Source of the DNA: JAGVPT01 sp964642725
Lineage (GTDB): Bacteria; Bacteroidota; Ignavibacteria; UBA10030; UBA8401
DNA length: 64,000 bases
Direction: 5' to 3'
NCBI GenBank assembly: GCA_964642725.1
Contig: CAZXQG010000013.1
Location: forward strand, 9,320 to 73,319
Notes under the pieces: model-generated
What the model was told of the DNA's origin: nothing
What the model saw: only the letters and a program-made list of their open reading frames with translations
Databases searched by the model: none
Translations under genes and position numbers: made by a program
Shown here: positions 7,932 through 16,841 of the stretch, in pieces
How positions within the stretch are numbered: the first letter of the stretch is position 1
How the letters are laid out: the number at the start of each line of letters is the position of its first letter

Positions 7932-10900
7932 TTAAAAAGCAAATTTATAGTAGACGCGCGCTCCGTTTGTCGGCCGGCGTAAATCAACCGTTTCCAGCGG
8001 ATCCGTTTTTCGATCGACTTCGAACATGAAATTCCGCAGATTATCATTTTGGATGATAGAGCCAAGCGACCATTGTACGCTGACGTTGGCGTTGTTGATA
8101 TCGTTGAACACTTTTCCTCCGAATGTCCAGTATGCGTTGCCGATGACACCGCTCAAACGGAGGTCCGGCGATGTACCCGAATACAAAATCTCGAAATTAT
8201 TCACCGCGCTGATGTTGTTTGCGCGGAGAAAATCCAGCATCATTCCTGAAAGAAGCGTGTTTGTGAAACCGGAAATCAATGACCCTCCGATAGAGCCTCC
8301 CAGCGAGTTTGCGATGCCCTGCTTATCGTTTGAGGTCAAATCGTCGCGGAATTTTCCTGGACTTCCCGGCGTCGATGTCAGAAGGAAAGAGATAGCATCC
8401 GACTCAATGTCGCCGGTGCGTTCTGTTTCATTGCCGTTATCGTCGAATGTCGAGAGGCCGATCTTTATTTTTGGATCGTATCGCGTACCGGTAATCGACA
8501 GCGTGACTACCACTTTTTCCGTCAACGGCGATGCCGTTTCTTTCTGAGTTGGATCCTGTGTTTTCAGTACCGCGGTTTCCGGCTTCACGTGATTGCCGGT
8601 ATACGTCGCTTTAATGTCCAATTCCGGATTATCGGGCCTTCCGGTGAACTTCAGCGTTCCCGAAGCGTCGAATTGTTTGTAGAATTTATAGTTGGACTTT
8701 TCCGAAACAGTAATCGTTCCTGTCAGCCGGACATTGTTTTTTTCCTTACTCAGTTCCAATTTCCCGTTTAAATCTGCAAAAAGTTCTTCATTCGTCGCCG
8801 GGTTGAATATCATTCGGATTTGAACAATCCCTTGGGTCTGAATGGTCAGATTGTAGCCGAGTCCGTCCAGAAAAGAAGGATCATTCGACGTCCGTACATC
8901 TTTCTTCGAATGCAAAAAGGCAAACAGACTTGGTCCGAGAAGCGTATCCGGGGTTTGCTTTGAGGTATCGTCAACACTGACAACATTCACATAACGCGCT
9001 GAGACAAGGTTCGACGTTTCGCGCGTTGATGGAAACGTAAGCGATGCCTGTTTGATGTACAAGGATCCTGTCAAGCGCGAGTCGGCGGAGGTTCCGTCAA
9101 ACGAGAGCCCGTCCTCTCCGGTTGACGCAATCAGATCGCCGTACACTCCCCGGTCGCTATTGCGCGACGATTCCTGCAGCACCTTCAATTCGCCTTTCGC
9201 GCGCAAATGGTATTCATCCGGAACAAACCCGCGGAGCGTGAGATAGCCGCCAAAAGTCGTTTTGCCGGAGGAATAGTTTTCATCCAAATTTTTCACTGCA
9301 AACGTTGAGAACGATACACGGTTTCCTTGAAAATCAATCTTTCCAGCAGTTTGATATTTCATATTGTTCATTGGAAACAAAAATTCTGCATTTTGCAATT
9401 CCATCCCTCCGTCGAACGACGGCGTTTCCAATGACCCGGTACAGTGAATGGAGCCTTCCAATGTCCCTTTCATTTCGTCAAGTTCTTCAATGAACGGGTC
9501 GATAATGCTGATGTCAAAGTTTTGCGCCTTCAAATAGAAGTCCATGCCGGAGAGAGAAAAGCGGTTGTCGACGGACTCAAATGCAAGGTCCATCGGTATC
9601 GAGCCGCCGCAGAAAAGCTCGTAGTTGTCGTTCGATTGCAGGGTCTTGGAGAGTTGAACGGCAAAATCGGCGGCTCTTTTGCTGTAGTTTATCTTGCTGG
9701 TCACAAACCCGAATTCCGTCCCGCGGTAAGCAAAATTTGATATTCCCAGTTCGCACGAGATCACTGGTTCTGCCATCGTACCTTTCACCAGGCCGTCCGC
9801 ATTGACCGTCCCGCCGAATGAGAGGGCGCTCGACTTGAAATTTTGAGATTTTCCAAAATGGTAGATATTTGATAGAGCGAAATTCTGCAGCCGTACAAAC
9901 GCGGCAATCTCGCCGACATAGCCGACAGAACCGCCGAACATGACCTGTTCATCCTGATGTGTAAATGTTGTCGAGTCAATAGTGATCCCGGATCTGCTTA
10001 ATCGAGCCGAGAATTGTTTTGCGTTGTCGAGTTCGTACCCCTCGTAGTTAAAAGAAAATGTGTCAAAGGTAAGGTCGTACAGTTCGGGGGATAGGCGGGC
10101 TCGCCCCTCAAAGCCAAGTTTGATCGTGCTGTCTGCCTCGCATTGCACGGAGTATTCTGCATGCCGGTTACGGAGGCTGAAATCAATCGCCGCGTTTCGG
10201 AAATACGAATTGCCCGCGAAGATATTAGCTGCACTCACCCGTACCTGCATCGTCGAGCTGTTTGCAGCCGCTACCAGATTATCCCGCGCCATGTTCTGAA
10301 CGTTGTATTCCACCGACCCGTTTTCAACAACGACGAAACTGCTGTCCATTGAATACTTCGCCGATGTAACCGAGATCGTGCCTTCAGCGGAAAGGGTATC
10401 GCCGTTGCCATGGAGCGATCCTCCGATGTCGCCGATTGCGTTAAAAGTTTTCGTCCTAAAAAAAATTGCTATCGGCTCCAAATTCCTCATATGGACTGAA
10501 TACTGGAGATTGTTTTGCGGGGAAGGGACTCTGCCGGCCGTTGTATCTTCTCCCGTGTTCACGTTCTCCGCTGCATGGGCAAATGAAGAATCAAAAATAG
10601 CGCGCTGTTTGTAGACCGCCTGCCGAACCTCTGCTATATGCGATTTCACCATACTGATAACGCCGGCATAAGTGAAGTTGCCCGTCAATGAAACATCGGC
10701 GATAGGCGAAACAAGGCCGACTGTTTTGTCGCCGAGCGAATCGGCGGCGACATGGAGTTCCGCTCGAGCGCTGTCGAAGGTGTAAGTTTCAAATCGAGAG
10801 CCTGAAAATTCCACACGCAGGTCGCCGTTCATGTCTTCACGGAGAAAATCCCTGCCGCTCGCGCTCAACGAGAACGAGCAATCGGACGCATAATGGTCAT

Positions 10901-12497
10901 CATTGAATATCGTCGCAAAATCAAAATGAGAAAATGTTCCGCCGAATGAGAACGACGGTGCCCCGGCGGAGCTATAATCCAGCGATGACTGGAGGCTGAC
11001 GCCGCCTTTGGGAAACTGAAGTTTTGCATCACACGAAATTTCTTTATTGCCTCCAACGATGTCAGCATGGAGGTGTGAGATCGGAATTTCATTGAACGAT
11101 GAAGAATCTACAGTGAGCGCGGCTTTGGAATTCAGTTCCTCAATCGATGTTCCTTCTCCTTCAATCGTTCCGGAAAAATTAAGGCGGGAACGAAGCGACG
11201 GGTTCGAAAAGAATTCCGCCATATTCACGCCAATCCCGCCGAAGACAGCTTTGTATTTCATCATCTCGCCGGTAAGGTCCAGTCCCCCGTTCACCGAAAG
11301 GTCTCCTGCCGGCAGCGAAGCATTCGCCGTCACTTGGAAGTCAAGCGGTTTACCTACATAATGAAAGTCGAGGCTGAGAAGTCCTGCACTCCCAAAATCC
11401 GGAATATGGAACAACGGAAGAAGCTCGGGAACGTCCGAAGGATGAATAACCGTCCCTTTCGATTCGATGTTCAACGTTAAATCGTTTGGACGATGAAGAT
11501 TAAAGACGCCCCCTTCGAGATTGATTATTGAGCGATTGAAGCCGGCATGAAGCTTTTTCACTTTTATGCTGCCGAATTCGCCTTCTGTTCTGCATTCCAA
11601 TTGAACCGATCCGCGAAGAAAATTTAGAGAAGGGAGAAATCGCTGCAAGTCCTCCGCAGCGACGGTGCTCGGCAACAAGGAACACTCAACCGGAGCAAAT
11701 TGGAGGGCGCCGATGTCTTTGATCTTCAGCGCGTCGACGGAAGCAATTTTCGCAGAGAATTCAATGCGGGACTTGGGTGTTACGATAAGGAGGTTCTTTA
11801 TTTCAGACGCCGCAGCAGCGTGGCGGATATCGCCGGAAAAATGCGTGAGCGTAAAGCCTTCGCGTGAGGAAACAAAAGAAATATTCTTAATTGAGACGCT
11901 TTGCTGCTGCTCGGAAATCGTTGCCGAGAGTTCGACATTAAGGTTATCGATGGCAAGATCGGAAAAATTGAACGTCCGCCTGGCAGCTGAATCTGGAAGT
12001 TCATGAGTCGATTGAGAAGTTGAGTCGATAAGGCGGAAATGTCCGTTGGTAATGTGCAGGCTTTTCAATGTGACGACCCATGGCGACGGAGTTGAATCGG
12101 GCTCGGATTTCTTTTTTGAGAGCCGGTCCACATTCCAGGTACCGTCGGTAAAACGGATGAGGGAAACGGAAGGGTTATCAATCTCCACATTCCCCAGCGC
12201 AAAATGTTTATTCCAGAGAGGAAGCGGGTCGTAGCGAACGACGGCATTGCGCGCTTCAAGAAACGGCGCGTTGTTTACGTAAATAGCAATTGTGTCGATG
12301 GAAATGCCGGTGAAGAGGTTTCCCTTAATCTCGCCGAGAAACACCGATGCGTTGAGGTTGGCTTCCACCACTTTGTAGATCGTCGACCGAAGTGTCTTCT
12401 TAAAGAGCGCCGTCTGCGTAAAGCCCGTAACCGCAACCAGCACTAGCAGCGCGGAGAGGCAGACGTACACTAATATTTTCGAGATTTTCCTGACCAT
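7932..12497 (-). CDS. tamB: TamB-like translocation/assembly module protein
   Basis: A 1521-residue AsmA/TamB-superfamily protein (TamB C-terminal domain, formerly DUF490). One N-terminal membrane anchor (about residues 7-27) is followed by a very long beta-rich periplasmic body with repeated hydrophobic/polar alternation. The C-terminal portion ends in the family pattern of a short beta segment and aromatic tail (ARVYYKFAF). Proteins of this family form a periplasm-spanning groove that moves phospholipids and/or assists assembly of outer-membrane barrels; which role applies here is inference. Its start codon follows the rfaE2 stop immediately (TAGATG), implying translational coupling. No TamA-type gene is adjacent. 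Confidence 0.88.
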   Translation of the reverse strand: MVRKISKILVYVCLSALLVLVAVTGFTQTALFKKTLRSTIYKVVEANLNASVFLGEIKGNLFTGISIDTIAIYVNNAPFLEARNAVVRYDPLPLWNKHFALGNVEIDNPSVSLIRFTDGTWNVDRLSKKKSEPDSTPSPWVVTLKSLHITNGHFRLIDSTSQSTHELPDSAARRTFNFSDLAIDNLNVELSATISEQQQSVSIKNISFVSSREGFTLTHFSGDIRHAAAASEIKNLLIVTPKSRIEFSAKIASVDALKIKDIGALQFAPVECSLLPSTVAAEDLQRFLPSLNFLRGSVQLECRTEGEFGSIKVKKLHAGFNRSIINLEGGVFNLHRPNDLTLNIESKGTVIHPSDVPELLPLFHIPDFGSAGLLSLDFHYVGKPLDFQVTANASLPAGDLSVNGGLDLTGEMMKYKAVFGGIGVNMAEFFSNPSLRSRLNFSGTIEGEGTSIEELNSKAALTVDSSSFNEIPISHLHADIVGGNKEISCDAKLQFPKGGVSLQSSLDYSSAGAPSFSFGGTFSHFDFATIFNDDHYASDCSFSLSASGRDFLREDMNGDLRVEFSGSRFETYTFDSARAELHVAADSLGDKTVGLVSPIADVSLTGNFTYAGVISMVKSHIAEVRQAVYKQRAIFDSSFAHAAENVNTGEDTTAGRVPSPQNNLQYSVHMRNLEPIAIFFRTKTFNAIGDIGGSLHGNGDTLSAEGTISVTSAKYSMDSSFVVVENGSVEYNVQNMARDNLVAAANSSTMQVRVSAANIFAGNSYFRNAAIDFSLRNRHAEYSVQCEADSTIKLGFEGRARLSPELYDLTFDTFSFNYEGYELDNAKQFSARLSRSGITIDSTTFTHQDEQVMFGGSVGYVGEIAAFVRLQNFALSNIYHFGKSQNFKSSALSFGGTVNADGLVKGTMAEPVISCELGISNFAYRGTEFGFVTSKINYSKRAADFAVQLSKTLQSNDNYELFCGGSIPMDLAFESVDNRFSLSGMDFYLKAQNFDISIIDPFIEELDEMKGTLEGSIHCTGSLETPSFDGGMELQNAEFLFPMNNMKYQTAGKIDFQGNRVSFSTFAVKNLDENYSSGKTTFGGYLTLRGFVPDEYHLRAKGELKVLQESSRNSDRGVYGDLIASTGEDGLSFDGTSADSRLTGSLYIKQASLTFPSTRETSNLVSARYVNVVSVDDTSKQTPDTLLGPSLFAFLHSKKDVRTSNDPSFLDGLGYNLTIQTQGIVQIRMIFNPATNEELFADLNGKLELSKEKNNVRLTGTITVSEKSNYKFYKQFDASGTLKFTGRPDNPELDIKATYTGNHVKPETAVLKTQDPTQKETASPLTEKVVVTLSITGTRYDPKIKIGLSTFDDNGNETERTGDIESDAISFLLTSTPGSPGKFRDDLTSNDKQGIANSLGGSIGGSLISGFTNTLLSGMMLDFLRANNISAVNNFEILYSGTSPDLRLSGVIGNAYWTFGGKVFNDINNANVSVQWSLGSIIQNDNLRNFMFEVDRKTDPLETVDLRRPTNGARVYYKFAF

Positions 12498-12989
12498 CTA
12501 TTCTTTCTCTTGGCCGAAGTACAACTCCTTTATTTTTTCGATAATCGATGTCGTCGAATGCAGCGGGACGAACGGGAGTGTGAGGACTTTTCCGCCAAAA
12601 CGCTCGACGACGTCTTTTCCAACAACGTCGTCCACTTTCCAGTCAGCCCCTTTCACGAGGACGTCCGGAATGAGGACGCTGATGATATCATACGGTGTTT
12701 CCTGTTCGAAGATGCAAACAGCATCAACGGGAACTAACTGTGACACCAGGAACGCCCGGTCGCTTTCGCCGACGACGGGGCGGCGTGGGCCCTTGATCTT
12801 TTTTACGGAAGCATCGCTGTTGATTCCCACAATCAACTCATCACCCATTGATTTCGCACCGGCAAGGTACTCGACATGTCCGCGGTGCAAAATATCGAAT
12901 ACGCCGTTCGTAAAGACAACCTTCCTTCGTTCTAATTTCCAGCGATGGCGCACTTCAATCAATTCAGAAAGTGAGAATACTTTTCCCAT
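12498..12989 (-). CDS. rfaE2: D-glycero-beta-D-manno-heptose 1-phosphate adenylyltransferase
   Basis: A 163-residue nucleotidyltransferase matching the C-terminal half of E. coli HldE. It would join AMP to heptose-1-phosphate, giving ADP-heptose for lipopolysaccharide core. The nucleotide-binding signature TNGVFDILHRGHVEYL (about 27-42) has the HxGH element (HRGH, 35-38). A second family element is the ISVLIPDVLVKGADW-like segment near residue 105-120. In E. coli this domain is fused to the kinase; here it is a separate gene 27 bases downstream of the kinase, the arrangement known from several other Gram-negative lineages. Confidence 0.92.
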   Translation of the reverse strand: MGKVFSLSELIEVRHRWKLERRKVVFTNGVFDILHRGHVEYLAGAKSMGDELIVGINSDASVKKIKGPRRPVVGESDRAFLVSQLVPVDAVCIFEQETPYDIISVLIPDVLVKGADWKVDDVVGKDVVERFGGKVLTLPFVPLHSTTSIIEKIKELYFGQEKE

Positions 12990-13016
12990 GGCGATTCCGA
13001 TAATTTGTTACGAGCG

Positions 13017-14009
13017 TTAGGATTGGAAGGAAAGAACCCTTGAGAGTAATGCGTCCGGCATAATGGGGACGATGCCAACTTCTCCGCAAACGACGCCGCC
13101 GGCAAAATTGGCAAGGCTCGCCGACTCATGAATTGATGCGCCCGACGCTAAGGCCATCGTGAGCGTTGCAATCACCGTGTCGCCGGCTCCGGAGACATCA
13201 GCAACATGGCGCGCCTGGGTCGGCAAGTGCAAGAGCGAATTCTGGTTGTCCAGCAAACTCATTCCCTGTTCGCCAAGCGTGATGAGAACATTTTCTGCGT
13301 TCAACTTTTTTTTCAACAATACCGCTGCTTCATGAACACTCTCATCGGAAGTCAATTTCATCCCTAAGGCTTCTTCAACTTCTTTTCTATTCGGTTTGAA
13401 TACCGAAGCGTTCTTATATTCGAAAAAATTCTGGAACTTCGGATCTACAGTGACAATCTTCCCATGCTCCCGCGCCATCTCAATAATCTGATGAATCAGC
13501 GGCGCGACGATAACTCCCTTGTTGTAGTCTTCGAGGATGATACCGTCCAGGGAGGCGATAGTACTGCGGAGAACAGAGAGTATTTGTTCTTGCACCGCGG
13601 GCGAGATTTCGCGTTTTTGTTCGTTGTCTATTCGAACGACATGCTGGTTATGAGCAATGACACGGGTTTTGATCGTCGTAGGCCTCGAGGCATCTCTGAC
13701 AATCCCGTCTATTGGACACCCTTGCCCCGAAAGAAGTTTTGTGAGCAAAGTACCGTTGGCATCATCGCCTACAACGCCAATCAGCAGCGGCCATCCTCCG
13801 AGAGATTTGACATTATTTGCAACGTTTGCGGCACCGCCGAGCCGCTCGGTCTCCTTCTCGACTTCAACAATAGGGACGGGCGCTTCGGGAGATATGCGAG
13901 CTACGCTTCCCCAAAGATATTTGTCGACCATGACATCGCCAACAACCGCGATGCGCTTGCTCCTGAATTTTAAGAGGAGTTCCTTGAGCCTATTCTCGGA
14001 AAATGCCAT
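13017..14009 (-). CDS. hldA: D-glycero-beta-D-manno-heptose-7-phosphate kinase
   Basis: A 330-residue PfkB/ribokinase-family sugar kinase corresponding to the N-terminal domain of HldE. It phosphorylates heptose-7-phosphate at C1 in the ADP-heptose pathway. Visible family features are GGAANVANN (58-66), the DYNKG segment (161-165) and the catalytic anion-hole motif GAGDT (274-278) with its Asp. It is the first gene of the minus-strand run that continues into rfaE2, tamB and rnr, with a promoter candidate 40-65 bases upstream. A GmhA or GmhB partner is not in the window. Confidence 0.92.
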   Translation of the reverse strand: MAFSENRLKELLLKFRSKRIAVVGDVMVDKYLWGSVARISPEAPVPIVEVEKETERLGGAANVANNVKSLGGWPLLIGVVGDDANGTLLTKLLSGQGCPIDGIVRDASRPTTIKTRVIAHNQHVVRIDNEQKREISPAVQEQILSVLRSTIASLDGIILEDYNKGVIVAPLIHQIIEMAREHGKIVTVDPKFQNFFEYKNASVFKPNRKEVEEALGMKLTSDESVHEAAVLLKKKLNAENVLITLGEQGMSLLDNQNSLLHLPTQARHVADVSGAGDTVIATLTMALASGASIHESASLANFAGGVVCGEVGIVPIMPDALLSRVLSFQS

Positions 14010-14045
14010 GTATCAGATTTTGCGCAAGTATTTGATAGATAAGAA

Positions 14046-14074
14046 AATATAGCTATTTGCGCGCCGACAATCAA
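14046..14074 (-). promoter_or_regulatory. Candidate promoter for hldA operon
   Basis: On the minus strand TTGATT and TATATT are separated by 17 bases, ending 36 bases before the hldA start codon. The same two hexamers recur upstream of the GT4 gene at 39462-39489. The call rests on pattern and position only. Confidence 0.4.
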
Positions 14075-14214
14075 TAAAAAGGTAGCGGCCCGCCTTGAGA
14101 CGTCGTTCGGAGGCTTTTTTACTGCCATTTTTAAATGGCTTTTGATTGAATCACCTATCAAAGATCTTCTTAGGAAGGTCTATCTTCCAACTTTGAACTT
14201 GGTCACCTGCCAAT

Positions 14215-14250
14215 AAAAAAGGGCTGTTGTGGATGACCACAACAGCCCTT
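14215..14250 (-). terminator. Intrinsic terminator of the nonaheme cytochrome gene
   Basis: A perfect stem of 12 bp (GGGCTGTTGTGG, 14221-14232, with 14237-14248), extendable to 14 bp and closed by a 4-nt ATGA loop, is followed on the minus strand by six T. It lies 28 bases past the cytochrome stop codon. The remaining bases between here and hldA (14075-14214) hold no feature I can support. Confidence 0.9.
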
Positions 14251-14277
14251 CCCTGCTTCATTTGCATGAAACTGAGA

Positions 14278-16404
14278 TTACTTCATCATCAACATTTTCT
14301 TTGTGACGACGTAATTTTCCGCTCCTTGAGACTCAGCGACCAATCTATAGAAGTAGATGCCGCTTGCAACCGATACTCCATGGTTGTTGGTTCCATTCCA
14401 GGTCACTTTGTAGTTGCCCGAAACAATGTCGCCGTTGACAAGTGTCTTCACCAACTCGCCAAGAATATTGTAGACGTTCAACTGTATCGTCGCCGAACGC
14501 GGAATTGAGAATTCAATATTCGTCGTTGGGTTGAACGGGTTCGGATAGTTCTGGGTCAGATTATACGTCGACGGAGTTTTCTGACTCAAAACACTGACGC
14601 CCGTCGGATAGAACCCAAGAGCCTTCTGCAGGAGGGCAACAGTGTATTTTGCGTTGTGCATACCGCCGCTTCCGTCGTTGGCCACAAAGAAGTACGTATA
14701 GAGGTTTTGGACAAGATCCGGCCTGTTATAGACCGAGAGGCTGTCTGCACTGTTCGAGTCCGTTATCGGCTGGCCAGTCGTAGGATCGATAGGCAATTTG
14801 GCTTTCAGTTGAGCCAGCAACCCGGCGACCTCTGTCTGCACTCCTTCGATTCTTCCGTTGCGATCGTAATCGTAGCTCGCCTTGATGTCATCAAATTTTT
14901 GGATTTGAGGTCCATGGCAAGTCTTGCAAGCATCGACGCGGTCGTGCATGACACCTGTTCCAGCCGTGTCCTGCATTGTTAGCGTATGGTCGCCTCCCGG
15001 CATGTGGCAGGTGACGCAGGCGTCTGGAACGCCGGCATGAGTTGCTAACCCGGTAAGGCTGCTGTCTCCGAACTGGTACGCGTTCTGACCCAAGAGCATG
15101 TCGGTCTGCGGGTTGCCATGCGGGCCGTAGTGACTTGAAAAGCCATAGTAAGGAGCTTTTGTTGTAACTTTCGTGGCAACATTATTTCGTGACCGATGGC
15201 AATTCATGCAAAGCTGGCCTAGGCCGCCCACGCCGACCGGGATATGGTACCCGTTCTTTAGCGTATCCACGGAAACAGTCCTCAGCTGATTTGGATTTGT
15301 TGTACCCATCGGATCATGACACACAGAGCAGGTAATCGGATAACTGGCATCGGCGGCGGCATTCCAATTTGGATCTGTTGCAGGCTTGCTGTCTTTAACC
15401 CATTTCACGAATGCGCTGCCGCTATGACATGGGAAGCAGCTCGCCGAAGTCGCATCTTTGCCGGCTAGCGGCATCGTAGCATGATCTGACAAAGCCCAAT
15501 ACGTCCCCGAGACATGGTGGGGGGGCGCATCGTGGCATGACTGGCACACTCCAGCATCAAGAGAAACGGCTATTTTCGTTGCATCGCCGAGGTGGCCCGC
15601 TCCTGGACCATGGCAGCTTTCGCAACCTATGCTTGCCAATGGAACAAGCGCTGAATAGTTTGTTACCAAGTTCTTATAGATCGATGAGTCGCCGTTAGCG
15701 ATTAAATAGCTGCTACCGGATTTTGCCTTTCCCTTGAAAGCCGTGGTATCCCATCCAGTTTTATGCGAGAGATACCCAAAATTTCCGTTGTTCGCTGAGA
15801 GATCATAGCCCGTCGTATGGCATTTCCAGCAACTTGAGGAATACATCCCTAGGCCGTATGTATTCACTTCCAGTTGTCCCATAATCCCTTGTGTATAAAT
15901 ATTGGCATGGCCTGTAGATTGCCATCCCGTCATGATTTGAGGAGTCGAGCCAGCATGGCATGAAGCGCAGGCGGGAAATCCGCCAGTCGATCCTGCATAC
16001 GTGCTAACCCAGAATGTATCTTGGTCTGTGGCGCCGCCGGATATCGAGACGCTTACTATATACTGTCCAGCAGAGTCTGCCGTGAAGCTTTGTTTTGGAT
16101 TGTTCCCCGTGCTATCAAAAACTGCATTAGATGCGGTCGGCCTAGAAACAAACGACCAGGTGAAAGAGGTCGCCACGGATGAACCGGATCCGGTCGTATC
16201 CGCCAAAAGGAAAGCTCGCGCCCCTTTCCCAATAACTTTCAGCCCAGTTGTTGCCATGAGGCTGCTCTTTCCTATCGCTGCCAGTTTTCCGGGGGACATC
16301 GGTACAACCTTTAGCTTTACTACTTGTCCGAATGTCGGCATCGTCAGAAAAACGAGACAACATATCGCCAAAAGCAGTCTAGAAATATTAGCAATTCTTT
16401 TCAT
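14278..16404 (-). CDS. Secreted nonaheme c-type cytochrome with T9SS sorting domain
   Basis: A 708-residue protein from the ATG at 16404, chosen because GGAG lies 6 bases upstream and a clean signal peptide follows (MKRIANISRLLLAICCLVF, cleaved near TFGQ). Residues about 70-140 resemble an Ig/PKD-like domain. Nine CxxCH heme-c motifs lie between about residues 146 and 497: CASCH, CWKCH, CESCH, CQSCH, CFPCH, CSVCH, CMNCH, CVTCH and CKTCH. Near residue 512 DYDRNGRIEG resembles an EF-hand calcium loop. The last ~95 residues form a T9SS type A sorting domain beginning LTQNYPNPFNPTT, which implies export to the cell surface. Electron transfer is inferred; donor and acceptor are unknown. It has its own terminator. 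Confidence 0.9.
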   Translation of the reverse strand: MKRIANISRLLLAICCLVFLTMPTFGQVVKLKVVPMSPGKLAAIGKSSLMATTGLKVIGKGARAFLLADTTGSGSSVATSFTWSFVSRPTASNAVFDSTGNNPKQSFTADSAGQYIVSVSISGGATDQDTFWVSTYAGSTGGFPACASCHAGSTPQIMTGWQSTGHANIYTQGIMGQLEVNTYGLGMYSSSCWKCHTTGYDLSANNGNFGYLSHKTGWDTTAFKGKAKSGSSYLIANGDSSIYKNLVTNYSALVPLASIGCESCHGPGAGHLGDATKIAVSLDAGVCQSCHDAPPHHVSGTYWALSDHATMPLAGKDATSASCFPCHSGSAFVKWVKDSKPATDPNWNAAADASYPITCSVCHDPMGTTNPNQLRTVSVDTLKNGYHIPVGVGGLGQLCMNCHRSRNNVATKVTTKAPYYGFSSHYGPHGNPQTDMLLGQNAYQFGDSSLTGLATHAGVPDACVTCHMPGGDHTLTMQDTAGTGVMHDRVDACKTCHGPQIQKFDDIKASYDYDRNGRIEGVQTEVAGLLAQLKAKLPIDPTTGQPITDSNSADSLSVYNRPDLVQNLYTYFFVANDGSGGMHNAKYTVALLQKALGFYPTGVSVLSQKTPSTYNLTQNYPNPFNPTTNIEFSIPRSATIQLNVYNILGELVKTLVNGDIVSGNYKVTWNGTNNHGVSVASGIYFYRLVAESQGAENYVVTKKMLMMK

Positions 16405-16559
16405 AGTATTCTCCACGTTTCGAAGTTTTTGAAATCCTCTCGCCACTAACGGCCCCAAACCATGCCTTTTTGTTCGCTACGAAGGATCTAGTGATATCCA
16501 ACAGTTACAATATTTGTGCCATCGCGTGGAGGTGGATATTCGTCAGTCAGCTGTTAAGA

Positions 16560-16589
16560 AACGTTGAAAATGACTTAAAAATCAACGTT
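16560..16589. promoter_or_regulatory. Dyad upstream of the cytochrome gene
   Basis: AACGTTGA and TCAACGTT form a perfect 8-bp dyad separated by 14 A/T-rich bases, 156-185 bases upstream of the cytochrome start. It could be an operator or a leader hairpin. The rest of 16405-16742 holds no gene I can support; it is A/T-rich leader and spacer. Confidence 0.3.
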
Positions 16590-16742
16590 TATATATTCAA
16601 CAATTCGATTTTTCCCAGAAATAGAGTCACAGATTTCCAACAAAGTGGAAAAAAAATGGTCTGGAACCATCGAAATGGACTAAGAAGGTCCTTTGGGGGA
16701 AACGATAGGTTTCTCGAAGTTCGCATTAAGCAAGAGGCCGAT

Positions 16743-16772
16743 AAAACAAAAGGCGTGAAAAAAATTCACGCC
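16743..16772 (-). terminator. Intrinsic terminator of the FadL-like gene
   Basis: Stem GGCGTGAA (16752-16759) pairs with TTCACGCC (16765-16772) across a 5-nt loop. On the minus strand it is followed by TTTTGTTTT. It lies 70 bases beyond the stop codon and separates the barrel/lipoprotein operon from the cytochrome gene. Confidence 0.8.
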
Positions 16773-16841
16773 TTGCTCTTCTCGTTGCTGAACAGAAAAT
16801 CTATTCCTGCAAAACCCTTCGGTCGGGTTCGCAGCTTGCTG

